From: Nitrospirota bacterium
GTDB taxonomy: Bacteria; Nitrospirota; Thermodesulfovibrionia; Thermodesulfovibrionales; UBA6898
Direction: 5' to 3'
Assembly: GCA_016217695.1 (NCBI GenBank)
Contig: JACRHE010000099.1
Location: forward strand, 1-32,558
DNA length: 32,558 nucleotides
A model generated the notes under the pieces. It did not search any database. It was not told where the DNA came from and saw nothing but the letters and a program-made list of their open reading frames with translations. Of the stretch, positions 1 through 6,064 are shown in pieces. The number at the start of each line of letters is the position of its first letter. Within the stretch, counting starts at the first letter, position 1. The position numbers were made by a program, and so were the translations under genes.

Positions 1-2
1 CC

Positions 3-386
3 CTGATTACGAATGTCACGATCTCTGCATTTGGGTGGGATGAAGTTAGGAGCATTAATAATCTTGCCCTTTCAGCCTCTATAATAAGAAACTCGACAAT
101 TGAGGCACGGTCATCTTCGGGCACAGCCATAGGGGTGTATGTAGAAGGTCAATCATCCACAGTTATATCAGCCAGCAATATAACAACGCCGTCTGGGGTA
201 TATCGATTCGGAATCAATAATTTCGGATCCGCCCACATTGACCATTCCTCGATTAGTGGTGGTCCCGCGATCATAAATTTAGGACAGACTTTTATCAGCA
301 ATTCAAAACTCGAAGGCCTGACACAGGGAGCTCCTAGATGCATCGGTGCGTATGATGAGAATTATCTTCCCATTTCATGCAATTAG
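3..386 (+). CDS. C-terminal part of a beta-helix-like surface or secreted protein (5' end outside window)
   Basis: The frame is open from the first bases of the window to a TAG at 384-386, so this is the C-terminal ~127 residues of a longer protein and not a gene starting at the GTG at 135. The visible part is rich in Ser, Asn, Ile and Gly, with short repeating strands such as ISASNIT, AHIDHSSI and TFISNSKLEG. That pattern is typical of right-handed parallel beta-helix (pectin-lyase-like) folds. It ends with a Cys-containing tail (RCIGAYDENYLPISC); I recall similar tails in other beta-helix proteins but cannot verify this here. The DNA looks more AT-rich than the rest of the window. Substrate and localisation cannot be deduced. 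It is followed by a strong terminator, so it ends its own transcription unit. Confidence 0.6.
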   Translation: MITNVTISAFGWDEVRSINNLALSASIIRNSTIEARSSSGTAIGVYVEGQSSTVISASNITTPSGVYRFGINNFGSAHIDHSSISGGPAIINLGQTFISNSKLEGLTQGAPRCIGAYDENYLPISCN

Positions 387-433
387 GGGCATTGAGCGCT
401 CTAGTATGCAATGAAGTGAGCTGAAACGGTGAT

Positions 434-482
434 AAAAAGGGAGGCACGAATCGCCCATCGTCGCTACGGCCTCCCTTTTTTT
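434..482 (+). terminator. Rho-independent terminator after the beta-helix gene
   Basis: A perfect 12-bp inverted repeat (AAAAAGGGAGGC at 434-445 and its complement at 469-480) encloses a 23-nt loop. The 3' arm runs into a tract of seven T. Because both arms contain A/T runs it could work in both directions, but only the plus-strand gene ends into it. Confidence 0.85.
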
Positions 483-509
483 GAATATTGTCTTGCTCTG
501 TAGTATTAT
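481..509 (+). promoter_or_regulatory. Candidate sigma70 promoter for the membrane protein gene
   Basis: TTGAAT (481-486), a 17-nt spacer and TATTAT (504-509) match the sigma70 consensus at 4/6 and 5/6 positions. The -35 overlaps the T-tract of the preceding terminator. The expected transcription start would fall at or within a base or two of the GTG at 516, so the mRNA would have little or no leader. No experimental support is available. Confidence 0.45.
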
Positions 510-515
510 TCCCCA

Positions 516-2066
516 GTGACCGAAAACCGTATTCATAGATTCCTCTCACTTTTTCTTCTGTTTGCTGTTGTGATGGTCATCGCTTTCCATATCCTTAATC
601 CAATTATGGATTACGACTTCTTCTGGCACCTTAAGACCGGCGAATGGATATGGGAGCATAAGGCGCTTCCGGAAAAGGACCCCTTTGCATATACGACTCC
701 ACCTGAGACGACCGGCAGAGAGAGGCTCATCCTTACTTCCTATTGGATGAGCGAGGTCTTGTATCATAAGCTTCATCTGTTGGCTGGCTTTCGGGGGATT
801 GTGGCACTGAGGGTTATAATTCTCGGTCTGTTTCTTTGTTTTATGTCGAGATTAAGTTACGGTGACCGTGTCGTCCGGTCCGGCCTTATCCTGATCTTCT
901 TTGTGGTCATGCTTGAGATGTTTCCTCTTGAGCGGCCTCAGGTTTTTTCCTTTCTTTTCTTCTTATTGCTCCTGCGCACAATTGAGTCCATCCGCTTTGG
1001 CTCTGCGCAAGGCAGAGTATTTTCCCCTTTGACTATGCTTCCTCTAATGATGCTCGGCTGGGCGAACATGCACGGCGGCTATCTTGTCGGACAGGCAGTC
1101 ATTATTCTATTTATTCTCGTGGATGGACTCAAATTCCTGCATCCCTCTCTGCGGCCGCCGGCAAAAAATACTTATAGACGACTGGTTATTGCCGGCGTGC
1201 TGGGACTAATCTTTTCCCTTGTCAACCCGAATACTTATCATGGCTGGGCGGGTCTGCTCAAAACGACGGCCATGGACAATACCGAGTATTATTCCGCAGT
1301 CAGATGGCTTCAATATTCAGGTAATTTCAGCATCCTGCTGTACTGGTTCATTCTGATACTGACCATAACGGCGGGCCTTGTCAGGGGAAAAGATAATGAT
1401 CCCTCGGAGATCGGCCTCCTTGCCGCAACCGGTTTGTTTTCATTCATTTCCATCCGATATATACCCTTTTTCATGATTGCGGCATTTTTTTTTACTGTGA
1501 AATTATTTGCCGGCGGCATGCTTCTCAAATTTGGGCGACTTCTGATACTGACGGTATCACTTGCATCAGCCTTTTTTTCCACGGCCGACGAACGCTTCGA
1601 CCTAGACATGCCGGCGATTGACATGCGGGCAGACTATAGAATGCTTCCGGTGGCAGCCACCGAGTTTGTTGCCGCCAGTGACCTCAAGGGGAATATGTAT
1701 AACCTATGGGACTGGGGCGGCTATCTGATATGGCGCCTTGGTCCTCAGAGAAAGGTTTTTCATGACGGTAGGCAGCTTGACGCGCGGATATACGAACAGA
1801 CGGATCTGATCGACAATGCGGCGCCGCAGGAACTTCTCGGCAAGCCGATGTGGAAAGCATATCTGGAAGCGTATGGAATAAAGTATATGATCATACCTTA
1901 TTTTCTCCCCAGGGGGGAGATACTTCCATTGGCCGAGGCAGCTTTACATGACGTTGACTGGGCTCTCGTATATTCGGACCTTACCGCAATGGTTTTTGTA
2001 AGGAATGATATGGAAAACCTGGAAGTTATAGAAAAGTATTCCCAATCAAAAGATTTTGTCAGGTGA
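516..2066 (+). CDS. Multi-pass membrane protein, GT-C glycosyltransferase-like
   Basis: A 516-residue polytopic protein. A first membrane segment lies near residues 9-27, followed by an extracytoplasmic loop with an Asp-rich DYDFFWHLKTGEW motif. About eight or nine further hydrophobic segments follow up to roughly residue 355. The C-terminal ~140 residues are soluble, with a GNMYNLWDWGGYLIW stretch and a KVFHDGR motif. An acidic motif in the first loop of a polytopic protein resembles GT-C fold lipid-linked sugar transferases, but the family assignment is by general resemblance only; donor and acceptor are unknown. The start is a GTG without a convincing ribosome binding site. The next Met (residue 20) lies inside the first membrane helix and is less likely. 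The 118-bp gap before the next gene suggests loose linkage. Confidence 0.65.
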   Translation: MTENRIHRFLSLFLLFAVVMVIAFHILNPIMDYDFFWHLKTGEWIWEHKALPEKDPFAYTTPPETTGRERLILTSYWMSEVLYHKLHLLAGFRGIVALRVIILGLFLCFMSRLSYGDRVVRSGLILIFFVVMLEMFPLERPQVFSFLFFLLLLRTIESIRFGSAQGRVFSPLTMLPLMMLGWANMHGGYLVGQAVIILFILVDGLKFLHPSLRPPAKNTYRRLVIAGVLGLIFSLVNPNTYHGWAGLLKTTAMDNTEYYSAVRWLQYSGNFSILLYWFILILTITAGLVRGKDNDPSEIGLLAATGLFSFISIRYIPFFMIAAFFFTVKLFAGGMLLKFGRLLILTVSLASAFFSTADERFDLDMPAIDMRADYRMLPVAATEFVAASDLKGNMYNLWDWGGYLIWRLGPQRKVFHDGRQLDARIYEQTDLIDNAAPQELLGKPMWKAYLEAYGIKYMIIPYFLPRGEILPLAEAALHDVDWALVYSDLTAMVFVRNDMENLEVIEKYSQSKDFVR

Positions 2067-2184
2067 CAAATTATGGGTATTCATTTGCCGCTTTAATAGT
2101 CTTGCAGCTGACCGGTCTTCTTATGGTAAAATTCCTGAAATGAATGTCAGGAATAGACTGAAGAGAAATATCGAGAGGGTCTCT

Positions 2185-2847
2185 GTGAAGATCTCTTTTG
2201 CGGTCATTGCCGTCTTTTTTCTTACAGGATGTGCCGGCAAGAAGGCCGGAATCGAAGGCCAGGTTGTTGACGGAAAAGGCGGACCGATGGCCAATGTGAA
2301 GATCACCGCGCGCCAGACAGAGCCGGTCAGGGGATACGAGCATTTCGAGACTGTGACGGACCAGGAAGGCAGGTTCAGCTTCAAGGCTGTGCATCCTTCT
2401 TCGGAATACAGCATAATCATCAACCCGGAGGGAGCAGGGGTGCGGATCGAAAAGATCATGAGCGGCGCTGAAAACCTGACGAGCAGACTTTCTCTGCCGG
2501 TTATGATACGGTTTCTTGCCACCTCAGAAGGGATTATCACTGACTCAAAGACCGGTCTGCAGTGGGTCCCTGACCCTGGCAGGGGCATGACCTGGCATGA
2601 CGCAAAAAAATATGTCAGGGGTCTCAAGACAGCCGAATTAACGGACTGGAGGCTGCCGACCCGCTCCGAACTCCGCAGTCTTAGCCCACTTGATCCGACA
2701 TTCCCGCTCGATAACTGCTGTGTCTGGACAGCCGAGACAAAGGACGCGGAAAAGGCATGGTATCTGAACGTCTTTCGCACGTTTGAAGAGACCGCTTTCA
2801 TGCATAATAATTCTTACTCTGTCCTTGCGGTCCGTTCCCCTAAATAA
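2185..2847 (+). CDS. Lipoprotein with carboxypeptidase-regulatory-like and DUF1566 (Lcl C-terminal) domains
   Basis: A 220-residue predicted lipoprotein. I chose the GTG at 2185 because GAGAGGG lies 5 nt upstream, and because this start gives a short signal peptide with a clean lipobox, LTGC (Cys16). Longer starts at TTG 2056 and ATG 2140 would put a charged extension before the signal. Residues ~20-80 look like a carboxypeptidase regulatory-like beta-sandwich (IEGQVVDGKGGPMANVKI, then TDQEGRFSF). Residues ~110-218 match DUF1566: TGLQWVPDP, a Trp-rich core, TDWRLPTRSELRSL, WTAE and a terminal LAVRS. The protein should sit on the outer or inner membrane facing the periplasm. Its function is unknown. 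It is the last gene before an intergenic region holding a dispersed repeat. Confidence 0.8.
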   Translation: MKISFAVIAVFFLTGCAGKKAGIEGQVVDGKGGPMANVKITARQTEPVRGYEHFETVTDQEGRFSFKAVHPSSEYSIIINPEGAGVRIEKIMSGAENLTSRLSLPVMIRFLATSEGIITDSKTGLQWVPDPGRGMTWHDAKKYVRGLKTAELTDWRLPTRSELRSLSPLDPTFPLDNCCVWTAETKDAEKAWYLNVFRTFEETAFMHNNSYSVLAVRSPK

Positions 2848-2871
2848 GCCTCTGCTATCCACTAGCAATAG

Positions 2872-3027
2872 AACCGACATCTGCGCGGAGACGTCATTGT
2901 CGCTCATTCTCGCCCTGATCAGATCGGGACTCCAAGGCACCAGGCCGCCTCACCTCGACGGTGAGGCAATACGGCCCGCTGAAACCGCTTTAATGCATCT
3001 CCACGCAGAGTTGATGGTGGATTCTGG
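2872..3027 (+). repeat. Dispersed 156-bp intergenic repeat, copy A
   Basis: This copy aligns without gaps over 156 bp to positions 22234-22389, with about 123 of 156 bases identical (counted by eye). The most conserved blocks are GCTCATTCTC near the left end and a CCACGCAGAGTTGATGGTGG block near the right end. The middle diverges but keeps a hairpin with 7-8 bp stems at 2947-2967. It begins 24 bp after the stop of the lipoprotein gene and ends 14 bp before the -35 of the glgC promoter. It carries no transposase. Together with the promoter it accounts for the 311 bp between the two genes. Confidence 0.85.
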
Positions 3028-3040
3028 CCCTCATAACTCA

Positions 3041-3070
3041 TTGACACTCTTAGATTTTTCCTGATATACT
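3041..3070 (+). promoter_or_regulatory. sigma70 promoter of glgC
   Basis: TTGACA (3041-3046, perfect -35), an 18-nt spacer and TATACT (3065-3070, 5/6 match to the -10) predict transcription starting near 3077. That gives a leader of about 80 nt before the chosen glgC start. The promoter starts 13 bp after copy A of the dispersed repeat. Confidence 0.7.
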
Positions 3071-3158
3071 CCACTATAAATATGCATTCGCTATGGAGTT
3101 TGGCGGCGTTAGCCTGAGAGGGGTTTTGTTTCCGATTTTTTGTGAGGAGTCTGAGGCG

Positions 3159-4406
3159 ATGGAGAGGGCAACTAGGGAAAAAGAGATAAGGAATGTCCTG
3201 GCTCTGATACTCGCCGGAGGAAAAGGAGAGAGGCTTCATCCCCTTACGATTCACAGGGCAAAACCGGCTGTGCCATTCGGCGGTAAATATCGGATCATCG
3301 ACTTTACCCTTAGCAACTGCATCAACTCCAGTATCCGGAGGATCGTTGTGATTACGCAGTATAAGTCCCTTTCCCTGGACAGGCATCTCGCCCTTGGCTG
3401 GGAGCACCTGCTGAACCCTGAACTCGGAGAATATATCTTTACCATACCGCCGCAGCAGAGGATCGACGAACGCTGGTACGAAGGGACGGCTGACGCGGTT
3501 TTTCAGAACATCTATCTCATAGAGAAGGAGAATCCTCCTTATATCCTCATCCTGTCCGGCGATCATATTTATAAGATGAACTATGCCGGGATGTTCGATT
3601 CCCATATAGGCAACCACGCCATGGGGACCATAGCAACCATAAGGATACCCAGGAAGGATGCCCCGGCCTTCGGCATTGTAGAGGTGGACAGCGGCTCAAG
3701 GATCATAGGATTCCAGGAAAAGCCCGACCAGCCGAAGACCATACCCGGGGATACCGAGTACTGTTATGCCTCTATGGGTGTCTATTTGTTCAACACAGAA
3801 GAGATTATCCATCAACTGAAGGCCGATGCCGGCCGGTCATCCGCGCATGACTTCGGCAGGAATATCCTGCCCGAGATGCTGAAGACAGGGAGGCTCTATG
3901 CCTACGAGTTCAAGGATGAAAATAAAAAAGAGGCAAAGTACTGGCGTGATGTCGGTACAATCGACTCATACTGGGAGGCGAACATGGACCTCGTTTCTGT
4001 TGACCCTCTTTTTAACCTTTATGACAGGGATTGGCCGCTTCGGACGAGCCAGGGGCAGTATCCTCCTGCAAAATTCGTCTTTGCCCAGGAGTACAGGGGC
4101 GGGAGGCTCGGTCTGGCCCTTGATTCGATCGTATGCGGAGGCTGCATCATAAGCGGCGGACGTGTGCAGAACTCAGTCCTTTCCCCTAACGTGAGGATCA
4201 ACAGCTACGCGGATGTCAGGGAATCCATCCTGATGGAAAACGTTGAGATAGGCAGGAACTGCAAGGTACGAAGGGCGATCATCGACAAGGATATCTATAT
4301 TCCTGCCGGTACCATTATAGGATATGACGCCAAGGCCGACCAGGAGAGATTCCTTGTCAGCGAAGGCGGCATTGTTGTAATACCGAAAGGGGCCGAGGTG
4401 CAATGA
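3159..4406 (+). CDS. glgC: Glucose-1-phosphate adenylyltransferase (ADP-glucose pyrophosphorylase)
   Basis: Makes ADP-glucose from glucose-1-phosphate and ATP, the committed step of bacterial glycogen synthesis, in the cytoplasm. The 415-residue product has the nucleotidyltransferase signature LAGGKGERLHPLT, then KPAVPFGGKYRIIDF, SGDHIYKMNY, FQEKP and YWRDVGT. The C-terminal third is a left-handed beta-helix of hexapeptide type (SVLSPNVRINSYADVRESI onward). ATG 3159 is preferred over ATG 3093: it has GAGGAG 9 nt upstream and aligns with the usual N-terminus, while the earlier start adds 22 unrelated residues and has no ribosome binding site. Length is normal for the family. The stop overlaps the next gene's ATG by 4 bp, so the two are probably translationally coupled. 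No other glycogen gene is in the window. Confidence 0.95.
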   Translation: MERATREKEIRNVLALILAGGKGERLHPLTIHRAKPAVPFGGKYRIIDFTLSNCINSSIRRIVVITQYKSLSLDRHLALGWEHLLNPELGEYIFTIPPQQRIDERWYEGTADAVFQNIYLIEKENPPYILILSGDHIYKMNYAGMFDSHIGNHAMGTIATIRIPRKDAPAFGIVEVDSGSRIIGFQEKPDQPKTIPGDTEYCYASMGVYLFNTEEIIHQLKADAGRSSAHDFGRNILPEMLKTGRLYAYEFKDENKKEAKYWRDVGTIDSYWEANMDLVSVDPLFNLYDRDWPLRTSQGQYPPAKFVFAQEYRGGRLGLALDSIVCGGCIISGGRVQNSVLSPNVRINSYADVRESILMENVEIGRNCKVRRAIIDKDIYIPAGTIIGYDAKADQERFLVSEGGIVVIPKGAEVQ

Positions 4407-5533
4407 GTCTTGCGGGAAGGCTTGAAGACCTTGCACTTGCGGATATCTTCCAGATACTCAGTGTCGGTAGAAAGACCGGGACTTTCATCGTCAACGGCAG
4501 CAAGGGTACTGCGATCATCGTCTTTAAAAACGGGATGGTCGTCAGGGCCGAAACTGATGATCTGAAGGGAACCCTTGCCGACAACCTTTTAGACGCCGGA
4601 CTGATAAAGGTTACGGTTCTGAACATGGCGGTCGAAATAAAAAAAAAGCTGCCCTCGAAATCGCTTGCAGAGATTCTCTCCGATTTCGGCTCTGTCAGTC
4701 CGGAGATGCTGGAGAAGGTCACGCGCAAGAGGATCGAGCGGGTCATATACAGGCTGCTGCTCTGGGAGGACGGCGACTTTCAGTTTGAGCTCGATGACAT
4801 GACGCTGGAGGGCAAGACGAATCTGTACGACCTCGGATGGGAACTCTTAAAGGGGCTGAGTACGGAATATCTCCTCATGGAAGGCGCGCGCGTTGCTGAT
4901 GAGTCTACTCAGTCATCTTACATATCTACCTACGAATTCCAGGAAGAAGCACCCTCGGAAGAGGGGGAAGGATGGGATGAAGACTGGGAGACCCCTGCTG
5001 TTGAGCGAAAGGATATAACCGCGCTCAAGTCGCTTACCCAGGAGCTGAGGTTTCCAACTTCCACCTCCGAGATAACTCTTCTTGTCCTGAGATTCGCGAG
5101 CGATATCTTTCACCGAGGCGTACTTTTTATGGTCGGCAGGAATGAGATGATCGGTCTCGGACAGTTCGGGCTTGAGATCGAGCAGGCTGACGAGAGAGTC
5201 AGGGCCACTGTCCTGCATACTGATAAGAGCCCTTTTTTGAAAAAGATAATCACAGAACAGATGCCGTATAAGGGGCCGATGGAGAAGGACGATGTGACGA
5301 AGAAGCTGATGGATGATTTCGGCGGTGTCTGGCCTACTGATGTTGCCATCTTCCCTGTGATCGCGGAGGGGAAGGTCGTTGCCCTGCTCTATTGCGATAA
5401 CTTTTCGACCGGGGAGCAGATCAGGGAGACAGAGGGGCTCGATATTTTCATAAGCCATGCAGGTCTTGCACTTGAGAAATCACTGCTCCAGAGGCGGCTG
5501 CATGAGATGGAGACACGAAAGGGTTCTGCGTGA
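4403..5533 (+). CDS. DUF4388 (PATAN-like) and GAF-like domain protein
   Basis: A 376-residue cytoplasmic protein. Residues 1-150 match DUF4388: MSLAGRLEDLALADIFQIL, GTFIVNGSKGTAIIVFKNG, and a winged-helix-like segment ending in LLWEDGDFQFEL. An acidic linker (~170-200) joins it to a GAF-like sensor or partner domain at ~210-370, which ends in the coiled GLALEKSLLQRRLHEME helix. DUF4388 proteins often sit next to two-component or chemosensory genes and are thought to be signalling adaptors (family knowledge). Here the gene overlaps glgC by ATGA and lies 162 bp before the chemosensory operon, so it could connect reserve carbon metabolism and signalling (inference). No catalytic motif is visible. 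Confidence 0.8.
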   Translation: MSLAGRLEDLALADIFQILSVGRKTGTFIVNGSKGTAIIVFKNGMVVRAETDDLKGTLADNLLDAGLIKVTVLNMAVEIKKKLPSKSLAEILSDFGSVSPEMLEKVTRKRIERVIYRLLLWEDGDFQFELDDMTLEGKTNLYDLGWELLKGLSTEYLLMEGARVADESTQSSYISTYEFQEEAPSEEGEGWDEDWETPAVERKDITALKSLTQELRFPTSTSEITLLVLRFASDIFHRGVLFMVGRNEMIGLGQFGLEIEQADERVRATVLHTDKSPFLKKIITEQMPYKGPMEKDDVTKKLMDDFGGVWPTDVAIFPVIAEGKVVALLYCDNFSTGEQIRETEGLDIFISHAGLALEKSLLQRRLHEMETRKGSA

Positions 5534-5606
5534 GGCCGCGATGAGATTTTTTTTGCATTATCTGATAAAATCGTACTGTTTTAGGACCGCAGGAGAGCAA
5601 AACAGA

Positions 5607-5629
5607 CCGGGAGTCTCGGCAGCTTTTTT
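5607..5629 (+). terminator. Weak candidate terminator after the DUF4388-GAF gene
   Basis: A short imperfect stem (CCGGGA against TCTCGG, with one G-U pair and a very tight loop) is followed within 5 nt by six T. It is too short to be sure, but its position between the DUF4388 gene and cheY1 fits partial termination. Confidence 0.25.
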
Positions 5630-5695
5630 ATTGTGATTATTCACCTGCTCATGTGAGAGAAAAGATAAAATCGTCCGGAAAGAGGGAGAGGTTTT

Positions 5696-6064
5696 GTGAA
5701 GACCATTCTCATTGTTGAAGATTCAGCCACAACGAGGGCTCTCATCCGTGCTGTCATCGACGAACTGGGTGAAGTTGAGACAGTCGAGGCATCGTCTGGG
5801 TTCGAGGCTCTCAAGATGCTCCCGCAGCAGGAATATGATCTCATCATAACAGACATCAATATGCCTGATATCAACGGGCTTGAACTGATCAGTTTTATAA
5901 GAAACAATCCCCGGTATAATCATCTCCCCATTATCATCGTCAGCACGGAAAGGAGCGAGGAGGACAAGAAAAGGGGCATGGCCCTCGGCGCAACGGCGTA
6001 TGTCACCAAGCCGTTTAAGTCTCTCGAACTCCAGGAGATCATTAAGAAGACTATCGGCTTATGA
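5696..6064 (+). CDS. cheY: Single-domain CheY-like response regulator (first copy)
   Basis: A 122-residue receiver domain with nothing attached. The acidic pocket is E8/D9, the phospho-acceptor is D53 (TDINMP), the switch residue is S83 (IIIVST) and the conserved lysine is K105 (TKPF). It is the expected phosphorylation target of the CheA encoded directly after it, with which it shares an ATGA overlap. The start is GTG, with GGGAGAG a few bases upstream. It is close in length and motifs to the regulator at 20608, so the operon is bracketed by two CheY paralogues. Whether it drives a motor, a pilus or another output cannot be read from the sequence. Confidence 0.93.
   Translation: MKTILIVEDSATTRALIRAVIDELGEVETVEASSGFEALKMLPQQEYDLIITDINMPDINGLELISFIRNNPRYNHLPIIIVSTERSEEDKKRGMALGATAYVTKPFKSLELQEIIKKTIGL

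Noticed and set aside
2056-2184. Upstream starts (TTG 2056, ATG 2140) for the lipoprotein
   Set aside because: They would place charged residues before the signal peptide; the GTG at 2185 has a good ribosome binding site and gives a standard lipobox position.
2121-2801. A 226-codon minus-strand frame
   Set aside because: It is antisense to the lipoprotein gene, which has clear domains; the frame has no recognisable motif.
2783-3064. An open frame on the plus strand ending in a peptide similar to one at 22355 (HAELMVD)
   Set aside because: The similarity comes from the 156-bp DNA repeat. Neither frame has a ribosome binding site, and each overlaps a better gene (the DUF1566 lipoprotein here, the response regulator there).
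2919-3617. A 232-codon minus-strand frame, part of which (PPSTLRGDA...) recurs in copy B of the repeat
   Set aside because: It is antisense to glgC. The shared peptide is again the repeat read backwards; the two versions keep only about 21 of 34 residues and end at different stops.
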